The notes beneath the pieces were generated by a model, which was not told the DNA's origin, did no database searches, and saw only the letters and a program-made list of their open reading frames with translations. Shown piece by piece: positions 16,632 to 25,936 of a stretch of DNA of 64,000 nucleotides. This stretch comes from Shimazuella kribbensis DSM 45090 (GTDB lineage: Bacteria > Bacillota > Bacilli > Thermoactinomycetales > Thermoactinomycetaceae), in NCBI RefSeq assembly GCF_000428065.1, contig NZ_ATZF01000007.1:155602-219601 (forward strand), written 5' to 3'. Each line of letters begins with the position of its first letter. The first letter of the stretch is position 1. The position numbers and the translations under genes were made by a program.

Positions 16632-16668
16632 AAAACAGACCAATTTGAAATAGATATCGGTCTGTTTT
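16632..16668 (+). terminator. Terminator of the tyrosine recombinase
   Basis: Arms 16632-16644 and 16656-16668 form a stem with one mismatch and a TTTT end. It is the homologue of the hairpin at 2582-2618. Confidence 0.75.
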
Positions 16669-16717
16669 CCATTTGTTGATCAAATTAGGGTTCGTCGTTC
16701 GTTTGCTGGTTCCACCC
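16668..16717 (-). repeat. Third copy of the 50-bp element end
   Basis: It matches 2618-2667 with only a few changes. No partner copy in the opposite orientation is found upstream of the recombinase, so this element is one-ended or its left end has been lost. Confidence 0.75.
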
Positions 16718-16721
16718 CTCT

Positions 16722-16881
16722 TTGCAGTTCGAGGTCGACTTGACCAACCTGAGCCCTCAGCTCAACGTGCTCAGCCCCGTCGTCAATGTCACACACGTTT
16801 TACGTGACTGTAAACGCGCGGATGGAATACATCAAGGTACAAACACGTGAAGGTGAAGACATCCTGACACCCACTGTCTGA
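16722..16881 (+). pseudogene. G+C-rich gene fragment with a frameshift
   Basis: The frame begins LQFEVDLTNLSPQLNVLSPV and, after a shift, continues FYVTVNARMEYIKVQTREGE to a TGA at 16881. The base composition contrasts sharply with the AT-rich sequence on both sides and begins right at the element end. The family is unknown. Confidence 0.4.
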
Positions 16882-17038
16882 TCCAAGGGCACTCAGGTTC
16901 CACGTCGACACACCTTTGTGTCCTACGGAACCCGTGAAAATATTCATCCTTTCGATAAAAGAAGCCCTACCAATTAAACCTAAAAAAGGGAGGTACTTAT
17001 TAGGAGTCTGACAGAAAAAACGTGGGTTTTATATTAAA

Positions 17039-17080
17039 AATCCCGATTTCTCAGTATTTAAGTGAGAAAAACGGGATTTT
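17039..17080 (+). terminator. Hairpin with T tract
   Basis: AATCCCG...CGGGATT arms with additional inner pairs (TTTCTCA/TGAGAAA) end in TTTT. No gene is recognised directly upstream. The hairpin may belong to an IS end. Confidence 0.5.
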
Positions 17081-17159
17081 ACAATTTTTTCTATCTGTAT
17101 GACCGTTTTTGGAGTTACCTCGGATTACTCCCATTGAGCTCTGGAGATCGACTTTGTGA

Positions 17160-17435
17160 TCAGGGTGCTAACTTAAAAATAGCTTCAGAAATTAATGTAG
17201 CGGCTTCTTTTCTAAGCATATTTTGTTTAGCATGGTAATCAACACCAATTTTGGTTTTAGTAACTTCAGGCCCAAATAATTCTAGTGCTACTATTGCCTT
17301 AACTCTCTGTTTCGATGAGTCATTTACTTCTCCTGTTATCTGAGCATTCAATGTATCTATCTCTGGCATTCTAAGTTTTTTGGCTGCTTTCATAAAAATA
17401 GTTGCAGCTTCCTGTCTTTGGATCAGCGCATCCAA
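17160..17435 (-). pseudogene. S-layer-homology (SLH) domain fragment
   Basis: The reading includes IQRQEAATIFMKAAKKL and LRKEAATLISEAIFKLAP. These are the 'R.EAA..I..A' helices of SLH domains, which bind secondary cell-wall polymers. The frame is open for only about eight further codons upstream (TIFNAPIKLDAL) before a TAA, so the protein lacks its secretion signal and N-terminal repeats. It is probably the C-terminal remnant of a surface protein, with about one and a half SLH motifs left. A weak TTG start exists, but I do not think it is natural. Confidence 0.5.
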
Positions 17436-17539
17436 TTTGATAGGAGCGTTGAATATGGTAGAGCAAAATTCTTAAACAAAGTAAATTTAATATTCTCCAT
17501 GCCAACATCCCACTTTATTAAATATTTATTTGTCTTAGG

Positions 17540-17579
17540 AAAATACGTCTTTTAAACTGATGTTTAAAAGACGTATTTT
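17540..17579. terminator. 18-bp bidirectional hairpin
   Basis: AAAATACGTCTTTTAAAC and its complement pair perfectly around TGAT, with T-rich ends in both directions. The rest of 17436-17757 shows no gene. Confidence 0.65.
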
Positions 17580-17757
17580 ATTTTAATGATTTTAATATAT
17601 GGAAAGCCGGTAACAATGCCTCTTGTATCTCCTTATGGCTCCAAACTAAAGTAATTCGCTCTAATTTACTTCCTGCTATTTTGAAGATTCTCGAACCAAG
17701 TTCCTCTCTGTTCGAGACCTAGATCGAGAATCCCAAAATCACTTACATCCTTTCCTT

Positions 17758-18093
17758 TTAAAAATCATACTTTTTCTTCATATCATTGGTCTTTGTATCA
17801 ATAGTCTTTTGAAATTTTTCTTTCTTATCTTCCATTATCCGGTCTTTTTCTTCAAAAAGTGGTCTTCGATAATATTGATCTATCCATTTGTAACGCTTTA
17901 TAATTTCATCATCTAAATCGAACCAAATCTCATATGTAATGATGTTTTGGTTTAATAAAAATTCAGCTGCTGCTTGTAAACGTTTTTTCTCTTGTTTTGC
18001 TAATGTATCAAAGTACCCACCATCATTAAATTTTTTGCTCAACAAATAGTACTTGTCCCAATATCGTCTTTCTACATCTTTCCAGTTTTTCAC
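17758..18093 (-). CDS. Hypothetical charged protein, 111 aa
   Basis: The product starts MKNWKDVERRYWDKYYLLSK and is rich in Lys, Glu, Tyr and Trp, largely helical and without a signal or membrane segment. It ends in a coiled-coil-like Lys/Glu/Asp stretch (EEKDRIMEDKKEKFQKTID). The start is GTG 18093 after GGGGA. It lies directly downstream of the VWA lipoprotein gene (36 bases), so the two may be co-transcribed. No family is recognised. Confidence 0.5.
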   Translation of the reverse strand: MKNWKDVERRYWDKYYLLSKKFNDGGYFDTLAKQEKKRLQAAAEFLLNQNIITYEIWFDLDDEIIKRYKWIDQYYRRPLFEEKDRIMEDKKEKFQKTIDTKTNDMKKKYDF

Positions 18094-18129
18094 TCCCCAT
18101 TTACCCCATGCAAACCATAGATCAATATA

Positions 18130-19121
18130 TTACTTTTCCAAATAGTTTGCTAATTCTTCCCCTGATTCCACAGTCGAATATTTCCCAGCACCTGCTTTTG
18201 CTACCGCCTGAAGTGCTTTTTGTCCAGCATCATCTACATCAAAACCGATTATATTAACAACTGCATTAATCTCAGAGTTGTGGAGGATTTGAGAAGCATT
18301 AATTGGATCTCCTCCACAAGTTTCTATTCCATCACTTACTATATATATGATGTTTCTTGTATTTCTATCATTTGATTTCATTTTTTGAATCTCTAAATCT
18401 TTTTTTGCTTGGAGTATTGCTAAAGCAAGAGGTGTATAACCTGTTGGTTTAAATTTTTTCAATGATTTGCTAAATTCTTCTTCATTATAGAGGCCAAACG
18501 GATATACTAGTTCACTACTTTTACATGAAATATCCTTATCTTTTGAAGCATTACTGCCTTTATGACCATATATTCGAAGTGTTACTAGTGTTCCCTCTGG
18601 CATATTTTTAACAAACTTTTGAACTGATTCTTTTGCCAAGTCCATTTTTGTTCCACCATTAACACTACTAGCCATGCTGCCACTTGCATCTAATAGAATT
18701 TCTACATGTGTTTGGAATTCTTCTTGGGTTGGTGGCTTGATATTTTCTGGAGATTTTTGTCCTTGTATTTGAATGGAAGTGTCCCAGTTCTCTAGTTCTT
18801 TTGCCAAAGGTTTGTAATCAAAGGCGAAAAGCTGAATGAGTCGGATGTATGCATCTTTCACTGACAAATGAGCAGGGAACTTTTTTAATTCGTTTTGAGC
18901 CACTATTTCATTATAGTTTTTCCACTCCATTTCCCAGGACCTTCATATACCATTCCTTTAGGATCATTAGCAGCTATAAACATTTTCTCTTTCTGGAGAT
19001 TAACAGGTTGAACTGTTTCATTGCTTTGTTTCTTTTCTTTATCTCTTGCGTCTTCCGCACATCCAACAAGTAACAAAAAAGGGATAATAACAACACTTAC
19101 ATACTTTTTTCTAAGATCCAT
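18130..19121 (-). pseudogene. VWA-domain lipoprotein split by a one-base frameshift
   Basis: Residues 1-72 (from ATG 19121) carry a lipoprotein signal with lipobox LLLVGC. They end in GMVYEGPGKWSGK before the frame is lost. The second frame resumes at NYNEIVAQNELKKFPAHLSV and contains a von Willebrand A domain with the metal-site motif DASGSMAS and later IVSDGIETCGGDP. The shift lies in a run of five A's (GGAAAAAC); six A's would restore a single gene of about 320 codons. VWA lipoproteins bind proteins at the outer membrane face. The short A run makes slippage, a recent mutation or a sequencing error all possible. A second, ruined copy is at 58.7-59.4 kb. Confidence 0.75.
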
Positions 19122-19335
19122 TATATTGTATTTCTCCTTTTCCTTTAGAAAATCCCTCGAATATTTTTTAATAATAGAAAATTGTCGGAATTAAATTTTC
19201 ATAGATTCACCATTTTTGTGAATAAATTCTAATTTCCCACCCTAATTGTAGTTTATGAAACAAAGGAAAGAATCATATTTTTATTTGTTCTAAAAATTAC
19301 TTTGTAATGATCAATAGTCATCAAAAACAAAGAGT

Positions 19336-19368
19336 AAAAAAATAGACGCCTGACAGCGTCTATTTTTT
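19336..19368 (-). terminator. Terminator of the cytochrome c gene
   Basis: AAAAATAGACGC and GCGTCTATTTTT form a hairpin with T runs on both strands. The TAG stop of the gene lies within the stem. Confidence 0.75.
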
Positions 19369-19689
19369 ACTGGATAACCACGTTGCTAATTTTTCTTGGT
19401 CAGCCGCAGGAACGAAAGACTGAGATGGCATGCTGCCTTTCCCATTTTTTATAATCTCCATAATTTGCTCTTTTGAATAGGACTTACCTACATTTTGCAA
19501 AGCTGGTCCATATGCCCCTTCTAAATTCCCACCATGGCATGTTGCACAGTTATTTTGGTAAATTGTTTCCTCAGCAGATAACTGTGGTGTATTTTTAGGT
19601 TGCTCTGATTTGTTAGGTGATGAGGTATTACATGCAGCGAGAAGTAAGAATAGGGATACGATCGATATTGCAAAGCCTATTTTTTTCAA
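19360..19689 (-). CDS. cccB: Lipoprotein cytochrome c-551
   Basis: A 109-aa secreted lipoprotein. The signal ends with lipobox LLLAAC, a Ser/Pro/Lys spacer follows, and then comes the haem site NNCATCHGG (CxxCH) and the distal methionine in GKGSMPSQSF. The size and lipid anchor are those of Bacillus cytochrome c-551, a small electron carrier on the outside of the membrane feeding caa3-type oxidase. It lies 12 bases after the CtaG gene, which fits an oxidase-related pair. The symbol is assigned by similarity to the Bacillus gene. Confidence 0.85.
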   Translation of the reverse strand: MKKIGFAISIVSLFLLLAACNTSSPNKSEQPKNTPQLSAEETIYQNNCATCHGGNLEGAYGPALQNVGKSYSKEQIMEIIKNGKGSMPSQSFVPAADQEKLATWLSSKK

Positions 19690-19701
19690 AACTTTCTCTC
19701 C

Positions 19702-20553
19702 TTAAGGTTTATCCGTTGCTAACTGACTTTTCTTCCATTCTAATAACTCTTTTTCATCTTGGGCTCGCTGTTCACGAAACCATCGTGAAAATACAAGAGC
19801 TATTGCAGTAATATATACCACTTCTTGTGTGATCTTCATAATCACTCCGCCTGTTTGTTGATCTTGTAACGGCGTCATAAAGGAAAATGGAGAGACTTGG
19901 CTATACATGGAATAAATGGTTGCATCCCCAAACATAATCAATGCACAAGCTGGTGTCAAAAGAATACCATTAGCGAAAATGTAACCTAGTTTATGCAGAG
20001 GTTTCATTTTATCCATTTCCTCTACAGGACATATAACAGGCCACCACATAAGTAAAGCGGTAATCAACAAAATGGAATGGGCGATATTGTGATACAAATG
20101 GCTTCCCATGATCATATCAAAAACAGCAGGAACATGATAGATCGAAAGAAGACCATTGAATATAAACAAAATGATAAGGGGTTTAGTAAAGAAATTCATT
20201 AACAACTGAATTACTTTTATTTTCAACAAAGGACGAACAAACCATCCAGGAATACCTAATAATAACAAGGGGGGCATGACAATATACATGATTGTCATTT
20301 GTGTCATATGCATGCTGAATAACTCATGAGAAAGTAATTTTAATGGACTACCTTCTGCGAAGTAAAAAAACATAAGCCCCATAATAAAAGAAAAACGATG
20401 GAGACCACTGACAGGAGTTGCACCAGGGATATACTTTACCATCGGGCCTGTCAATAAAATATATACCAGTGCAATAGCAACAAAAACCAAATTTAACATA
20501 ATGTCCCAATTACTTGCATAAGTGAACAGCTGTAAAAATTGAGTACTACTCAC
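19702..20553 (-). CDS. ctaG: CtaG, cytochrome c oxidase assembly factor
   Basis: A 283-aa polytopic membrane protein with about seven membrane segments. It contains the family features FYFAEGSPLKLLSHELFSMH, HMTQMTIMYIVMPPLLLLG and YHNIAHSILL. These His-rich stretches fit the Bacillus CtaG family, needed to make active caa3 cytochrome c oxidase, probably in copper handling. The start at 20553 has GGAGGGTTCTC-type purines upstream. It forms a likely two-gene unit with the cytochrome c-551 gene. Confidence 0.9.
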   Translation of the reverse strand: MSSTQFLQLFTYASNWDIMLNLVFVAIALVYILLTGPMVKYIPGATPVSGLHRFSFIMGLMFFYFAEGSPLKLLSHELFSMHMTQMTIMYIVMPPLLLLGIPGWFVRPLLKIKVIQLLMNFFTKPLIILFIFNGLLSIYHVPAVFDMIMGSHLYHNIAHSILLITALLMWWPVICPVEEMDKMKPLHKLGYIFANGILLTPACALIMFGDATIYSMYSQVSPFSFMTPLQDQQTGGVIMKITQEVVYITAIALVFSRWFREQRAQDEKELLEWKKSQLATDKP

Positions 20554-20719
20554 AAGAGAACCCTCCTCTCTGCAACATCGCTTCTATCTTAACATCAGTT
20601 TCATCTGATTTCCATGATCCATTGTTAAACTTTCTCAACAAATTGGGTACACACCCATCCCAACTTATAACCTGCCCGAATAAGATAGCCGAGAAGCTAG
20701 ATGCATGGGAGGGAAAAAG

Positions 20720-21172
20720 ATGAGAGCTACTACTCTCGGAAAAGCAGTAGTCATCATGAAAGGAAGGTTATTGTCTGGAAAACCCAACCTGCCTGTTCAT
20801 GAAATTAATTTCGCAAGATTTCGCGCTTTAAAATCTCATCAACTTTATGTATATACCAAACAAAGTAAATGGGAAAAACAACTTGCAGCTATTCAACATA
20901 CGAAACCTATTGGGGTAGTTATTCCGAATCAATTGGATGCAAGAGGAATTCCAGCTAGTGTGGCTATAATAAGAGCAAAAGATCCCTATGCTGCTTATTG
21001 GAAAATGGCATTGTGGAACTGGAAACAAATGAATCCAAAGGTAATTGGAATTACAGGAAGCGCTGGGAAATCTACAACCACGGCTATGGTTGCTTCTATC
21101 CTTCGTCAGCACTATCGTATGGTTCGAACGGATGGAAATCTAAACACATTTGCATTCCCTATTTATCCGTAA
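20720..21172 (+). pseudogene. MurF-like Mur ligase, 5' part of a gene split by an inserted element
   Basis: I choose ATG 20720 because GGGAGGG lies six bases upstream; an ATG at 20705 is also in frame. The part encodes the N-terminal domain and the ATP-binding loop GITGSAGKSTTT (residues 110-121), then the typical GNLNTFAFPIY. At 21167 it runs into inserted DNA and stops three codons later. The rest of the gene is at 29562-30491. Joining TAT 21164-21166 to 29562 gives one 458-codon frame with all MurF-type motifs. MurF-type ligases add a dipeptide to the UDP-MurNAc tripeptide. Whether this is the essential MurF or a paralogue cannot be told from this window. Confidence 0.85.
21163..21167 (+). 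other. Left attachment junction (attL) of the inserted element
   Basis: The sequence TTATC is shared with 29558-29562. To its left is Mur ligase coding sequence; to its right is element DNA. The exact crossover dinucleotide within TTATC cannot be fixed by reading. Confidence 0.7.
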
Positions 21173-21373
21173 TAAATACATTGAAGTTGATACATAATGA
21201 ATAATATTTTATTGATTATTTAGGAATCGATGGGAGCTTTCCTTCTTGAAGCTCCTAGTACGGGGTAAAACCAGTAGTTCTATCTCAATTAGTAACGTGA
21301 AAAGGATTTCTTTTAAAGAATAAGGAAGTTGCCGAGAGAGTTTTTTCGTATTATCCCCAATCAAAGCAATCCA

Positions 21374-21414
21374 AAAGAGCACCCGCTACTAAATTCAGCG
21401 AACGCTCTTTTTTC
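21374..21414 (+). terminator. Terminator inside the element's left end
   Basis: AAAGAGC and GCTCTTT arms with an inner CGCT/AGCG pair are followed by TTTT. It would stop transcripts from the truncated Mur ligase half. The stretch 21173-21373 holds no gene. Confidence 0.65.
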
Positions 21415-21480
21415 ATTTCTATAAAATTTGAATTATGACAAGTGCCAACATAACACCTTAAAAATCTTTACTGACCAAAT

Positions 21481-22737
21481 TTATAATGGCAAGCCAATCG
21501 GTAAAAAACGGCTGGAATCTCCTGTAATCTGATTCGATATCCGGGTAGTAATGGCAGATGCTTTTCCGCCAACTAGGAAGCAACCCCATAACAGCCAACC
21601 TCTGTAGGGCCCCGTCAAACTTTCCACTTCGATCTCTTCTAATGGGACTTTTTCCTGATATACCATAGTTTGATCCCAATACGCTTGTCCATCATCTTGT
21701 AATGTAATGGTACCATCTTTTTCATATAAAGTAATCGCCCCGCCATTGCGACCGAATATAGGTTTTCTGACATAGGGCTTCTTTCCTGTAAATACATTTT
21801 CTAAATAAGTAGGCAACATATAAGTTCCTATGATCTCATGCTCTTCTGTTGTAAAAAACATATTCTGCTCGTGCAAATTCCAGATCAAGGCTTGAACTGC
21901 CTTACTCTGACTGATAAAGCCACTAGGTGGATTGATGATCGCCAGTTTTTTTTGGGCGATCAAGCTCAGTAATTGAGCGCCGATGGGATAATCAGTTTTG
22001 CTTTTTTCGGTTGCTAATATTTCTAAGGCATGAAAACGGAATAAAACATCAATAGGTCGATCCAAGCCTCGAACATAGAGACCGTCATACTGAACCACAA
22101 GTTCAGACAGTGGGACAAAGGAAGCAAGTAAGCCGGATTGCTGCAAGAGGTACTTGGTCGTGCCGGCATCTTCTTCATGCCAATCCAGTGAACTAAAGGT
22201 TATGTGTTCGGAAGGATAGCCGAGCTGCTTGTATCTCTTTAATATGTACTGAAAAGAGTCCGTAAGCATCCGGTTTTGGTCAAGATTTGGATTTTGCCAT
22301 CCAAAGTAATCACAAACTTTTTGATTCACATAAAAGGCTTCTACCACTTTCGAAGGAGTATCGCTATTAAACTCCAACATTTTCAACCCATTTGGCGTAT
22401 GAGCAAAATCAAATCGCCCAAGTAAAGTCGGTATATGATCAGCGACAGACAGACGAAGAGTAGCCCATGTCTCCTGAGGAAACCCCAACTCTTGAAAGAG
22501 CTCTTCCGATCCCTTTTGTACAATCTGAATGGTCTTGGCAAAGATTTCCCCCAATTGTTCTGTAGCCATTCTTAAACTGGATACAAATGGTTCTGCAACA
22601 GGATGAATCGTCGCTAGTGCAAATTCTTCCTGATCATGTGCATCAATATCCCAAGTAAAAATCTTTTCTTCCCGTATGGGAAAATAAATTTCTTCTCTTC
22701 TTTTAACATAATCCGTTTGGCGTAGCAAACGAATCAA
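21481..22737 (-). CDS. Glutathionylspermidine-synthase-like ATP-grasp ligase
   Basis: A 418-aa protein of the GSP-synthase-like ATP-grasp group (YgiC/YjfC type), which couples ATP hydrolysis to amide-bond formation. The family's marks are visible: the N-terminal YFPIREEKIFTWDIDAHDQE, the central LGRFDFAHTPNGLKMLEFNS with the acidic metal and substrate residues, and the C-terminal VRKPIFGRNGGAITLY lysine/nucleotide loop. The substrate in Gram-positives is unknown and need not be glutathione. It overlaps the upstream lipoprotein gene by four bases, so translation is coupled. Similar ligase/lipoprotein pairs are known from YgiB-YgiC. Confidence 0.85.
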   Translation of the reverse strand: MIRLLRQTDYVKRREEIYFPIREEKIFTWDIDAHDQEEFALATIHPVAEPFVSSLRMATEQLGEIFAKTIQIVQKGSEELFQELGFPQETWATLRLSVADHIPTLLGRFDFAHTPNGLKMLEFNSDTPSKVVEAFYVNQKVCDYFGWQNPNLDQNRMLTDSFQYILKRYKQLGYPSEHITFSSLDWHEEDAGTTKYLLQQSGLLASFVPLSELVVQYDGLYVRGLDRPIDVLFRFHALEILATEKSKTDYPIGAQLLSLIAQKKLAIINPPSGFISQSKAVQALIWNLHEQNMFFTTEEHEIIGTYMLPTYLENVFTGKKPYVRKPIFGRNGGAITLYEKDGTITLQDDGQAYWDQTMVYQEKVPLEEIEVESLTGPYRGWLLWGCFLVGGKASAITTRISNQITGDSSRFLPIGLPL

Positions 22738-22928
22738 CCTCCGGAACCGTGAGATCCATCACCATATCCACCACCACTGGAACTGTGGACATCGACATCA
22801 ACACTATCACATGCTACTTCATTCCCTTGAGAATCATAGCATGGTTCCTCATCATCACCACACCCCGTTAACGGAACGGTAGTAAGTACTGCTGCTGCAA
22901 ATAAACCAATTAATTTTTTTGATTTCAT
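22734..22928 (-). CDS. Small lipoprotein, partner of the ATP-grasp ligase
   Basis: From ATG 22928 (AAGGAGGGA upstream) the 64-aa product starts MKSKKLIGLFAAAVLTTVPL and has lipobox LTGC. The mature part has DDEEPCYDSQGNEVACDSVD, two further cysteines, and a Gly/Ser/His-rich tail (SSSGGGYGDGSHGSGG). It would be anchored outside the membrane. The four-base overlap with the ligase gene implies a joint job; a ligase substrate or accessory protein is possible but unproven. Confidence 0.75.
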   Translation of the reverse strand: MKSKKLIGLFAAAVLTTVPLTGCGDDEEPCYDSQGNEVACDSVDVDVHSSSGGGYGDGSHGSGG

Positions 22929-22964
22929 TAAAAATCCCTCCTTTATAAAAATAATAATAAACAT

Positions 22965-23323
22965 TAGGAATTATGTATAGGTTTATATCTCAGATATTTG
23001 GATATTGTACCAATTTCAAATAGTTTATTCAGTATAATATATTTTCCTGTGATACAGGTAGCACCCCACATCCATCAAGTTAAGAACTACGTTGCCTGAT
23101 GAGTAGAAGTGGTATAATCATAAACAACACCTATCAGTTTTTCTCTTATATCGGTGAGATTTCGCCCGTTTTGCTGTAGGAGTTTGAATAGTAAAACCAC
23201 CTGACAACTTTACTAAATCTGAGTACATTATCGGTGGGTGCTCTTCTGTCCGCATGTGATACTATGTTGTAACTATCATTTTAATTTTTAGTCGTTACAT
23301 ATTTTTATTTCAGGAGGAATCGT
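22965..23323. other. Intergenic stretch with an IS-end-like segment
   Basis: No gene is seen. The sequence around 23060 (CACCCCACATCCATCAAG) resembles the segment near 23925 (ACCCCATCGCCATCAAG) that precedes an IS4-type transposase start, so it is probably a solo IS end. A promoter for the DinB gene is likely close to 23280, but I cannot place it. Confidence 0.35.
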
Positions 23324-23818
23324 ATGGACAAGAAAGCATTTTTATTACACGGTTGGGAAATTGGTTACGACAAAGAAGACTGGTATCCTCCGTTGGCCGA
23401 TGTGCTCAAAGGCATTACGGCGGAGCAAGCGAATTGGAAGCCTGAAGGCGCTCCGATCAATACAATCTGGGAGAACGTTCACCATCTGACGTTTTACAAG
23501 GAACGGTTCCTGAAGCGTCTAACAGGTGAAGAAACCGAGAACCCTCAAGGTTTGACAAACAACGACACATTTGCCGTCACTTCCGTGGAACCGTCCGCTT
23601 GGGAAGAATCTGTTAAGAAACTGGACGACGTACATCAATCGATTCGCAACATCATTGCTGGGTACAGCGATTACGACTTGGAGCGAGAAGTTCCGAGCCC
23701 TGTCGGCATGTGGTTATACAGTCTTATTCTTCACGATGCGTATCACACCGGACAAATTATACAAATCTGCAAACTTCAAGGATCTTGGCCGGCTAAGCGG
23801 TCATTCGGACAATCCTGA
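23324..23818 (+). CDS. DinB/YfiT-family protein
   Basis: A 164-aa protein of the DinB four-helix-bundle superfamily. Visible marks are the helix EQANWKPEGAPINTIWENVHH with the first metal His, and the C-terminal LILHDAYHTGQIIQICK with the His-x3-His pair, so three His ligands are present. DinB-like proteins are putative metal-dependent transferases or hydrolases, often thiol-related, and many are stress induced. AGGAGG lies six bases before the ATG. The gene is visibly richer in G+C than its neighbours. It stands alone. Confidence 0.85.
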   Translation: MDKKAFLLHGWEIGYDKEDWYPPLADVLKGITAEQANWKPEGAPINTIWENVHHLTFYKERFLKRLTGEETENPQGLTNNDTFAVTSVEPSAWEESVKKLDDVHQSIRNIIAGYSDYDLEREVPSPVGMWLYSLILHDAYHTGQIIQICKLQGSWPAKRSFGQS

Positions 23819-23924
23819 AATAAATTCACGGCGATAAACAGAACCCTGAAGACAATAATCCCAGTAGGGGAAAAGGGCAGACGCTGAGGGGATTGGTTTA
23901 CTTGCATCTGGCCGCTTTTGATTG

Positions 23925-24451
23925 CCATACCCCATCGCCATCAAGCCAAGAAAATAGAATAGTCTTAACATCAGAAAAACGCTATTCTTTCTATAGGAAT
24001 ATAGGAAAGGATGGCGTTTCGCAATGAATCTTCCGATTCAACATGAACGAAACCTATTACGGAAGAAAAACATTTATCATCAGCTGCTCTTGAAGTCGAG
24101 ATTCTGTTCAAAACATGGAAATCGATTTTCAAGATCGATCACTGTAAAGACATTATAAATGAACGAATGGAATGCTATCGCTATAGTCAGCTGATCACTA
24201 TCTTCTTATGCTCTTCTTCCGTGTTTCGCATGAGAGAACTCTTGCTCCGCAAGAAGGCCTTCTATATGATTCGAACCTATTTTTTATTGATACATCAGTC
24301 GATACAAGAAAACACACAAGAGTTATCAAAGATTCTACTTCGCCTCTTCTATTTGACAGAAAAGAATAGGAGAAAATACCCAGTACATCCAAAGAATCAT
24401 GGCATGTTTATAAGGATATACCTTCGTGTCCACATTTTTGATCCTTCATGA
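23925..24451 (+). mobile_element. IS4-type transposase remnant with internal deletion
   Basis: An ATG at 24024 starts MNLPIQHERNLLRKKN in one frame. It is followed after a deletion by the C-terminal domain in another frame: VEILFKTWKSIFKIDHCKDI with the catalytic Glu region, then ERMECYRYSQLITIFLC. This is the pattern IEI.FK.WK..F..H..K..R..C..Y of IS4-family enzymes. The catalytic Asp region is missing. An end-like sequence lies at about 23925. It is dead. Confidence 0.7.
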
Positions 24452-24824
24452 AAAAATAAGCAGAACCCATTTGTTCTTGAAACTTCCAACCTTGCTGCTT
24501 CATCTTTTTTGGTATGAAATCGTTACTACCTTTTGCATAGGTTATGTATTGTTTGTTTTGTTGATGATAATCAGAATCAATAGGAACCATTTTAGCATCA
24601 CTGAATTCTAATTTTATTACAGCTAGCCCAATACTCCATGAGTTCGGTTCTTGTTGAAATAGATAGTATACATACCCAGCAAGAACGAAGACGATAGGAA
24701 AAGTAATGAATAATATCAACTTAATCCATCGTTGACATTTGAATACTTGAATTGTAATCCCTCTCTCTTTTATTGGGGGTAGTAAGACCGTTTGATCGAG
24801 AAGAAATAACAGAAGTATGAACAA
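24408..24824 (-). CDS. Hypothetical membrane-anchored protein
   Basis: The frame encodes up to 138 aa. The likely mature part begins near ITIQVFKCQRWIKLILF, has one membrane segment (LILFITFPIVFVLAGYVYYL) and an external domain ending GWKFQEQMGSAYFFMKDQ. GAGAGAGGG precedes an ATT codon, and the annotated TTG start further up has no ribosome site, so the start is uncertain and may be damaged. The 3' end overlaps the transposase remnant. The family is unknown. The 24825-25256 stretch upstream contains only short frames I do not trust. Confidence 0.45.
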   Translation of the reverse strand: MFILLLFLLDQTVLLPPIKERGITIQVFKCQRWIKLILFITFPIVFVLAGYVYYLFQQEPNSWSIGLAVIKLEFSDAKMVPIDSDYHQQNKQYITYAKGSNDFIPKKMKQQGWKFQEQMGSAYFFMKDQKCGHEGISL

Positions 24825-25256
24825 TTTTCATAGGACATAACTTTCCAGTCAATAAAAAAAACAGTCAGATAGATTCTGATATAGAGTTCTCCCTTAGGTA
24901 TAAAAATGGATACGATATCACGAAACAATCTTGAAACATACTCACTGCCTCTTTCCAATTAATTTTCTTTCATTCAAATTTTAAAACAATTCCCATCTTA
25001 ATTACACAAAATTCTTTTTGATAGAATAACTACTTAACCTTTTATTTAAAACGTAAACCATATATTCTTAGTTCTCTCATCTCATCTAATCCATGCTAAG
25101 TAATAAAATAAGCATGACATTAATTGCGCCATGCTTTCCCTTTATAAAATGATCTCGACAATTCTTTCGCATCTTCCAACCCTCGTTTGAACGGAAATAA
25201 CCACACGTTATATGGGTTTTGAAAGTAGGCTTTATATCAATAAATACAACTATACT

Positions 25257-25784
25257 CTAGTGCTCCTCATGCATTGCATCTGCCTTTGTTTTATGAACCG
25301 TACCGAATGGATGATTAGGTGGTGCATAAATACTGTAGAGTTTAAGAGGTTTTTTCCCCGTATTGATGACATTGTGCCATGTACCAGCAGGTACCATGAT
25401 CGCATCATCATCATGCACCCTTTTCTTGAAATATAAATTATTTTTCTTGTTCCCCATTTGAACCATTCCATGACCCTCTTCAATGCGCAAGAACTGATCA
25501 ACATTAGGATGAACTTCGAGACCAATATCTTCTCCAACACGAATACTCATTAAAGTAACTTGAAGATGATCTCCCGTCCACAATGCTGTACGAAATGTAC
25601 GGTTTTGCTTTGTAACCTTATTAATATTTACAACATATGGTTTAGCTCCATAATCCTTTATTGGAATCGTATTTACAGTGCCATATTGATCCATATAAGG
25701 ATTATTCCAATAAGCATAACTTGTTCTAAAGTTGTATCTTGATACATTTACAGGATATGGATATATATACGGATGATAGTACAT
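25257..25784 (-). CDS. Cupin-domain protein with a Tyr/Pro-rich N-terminus
   Basis: A 175-aa protein. Residues 1-50 are rich in Tyr, Pro and Asn (MYYHPYIYPYPVNVSRYNF), as in spore coat and exosporium proteins. Residues 60-165 form a single cupin barrel with metal-ligand motifs GLEVHPNVDQFLRIEEGHG (His and Glu) and MVPAGTWHNVIN (His). It ends with a His-containing tail (DAMHEEH). A coat role is inferred only from the N-terminus and the organism type; sugar-isomerase-like or dioxygenase-like chemistry cannot be excluded. Confidence 0.75.
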   Translation of the reverse strand: MYYHPYIYPYPVNVSRYNFRTSYAYWNNPYMDQYGTVNTIPIKDYGAKPYVVNINKVTKQNRTFRTALWTGDHLQVTLMSIRVGEDIGLEVHPNVDQFLRIEEGHGMVQMGNKKNNLYFKKRVHDDDAIMVPAGTWHNVINTGKKPLKLYSIYAPPNHPFGTVHKTKADAMHEEH

Positions 25785-25936
25785 TCTAGTTCAATCCCTC
25801 CAAATTTTATACAAATTAACTTATTCACTTTGTTTTAGGAATGTACCCACCTTTTATATATTCAAACAAAGCTTCTGTCCCTAATCGCCCCTGCTTTGTC
25901 GAGGATATGTGTGTTAAATCAAATTACAAACTTTTG

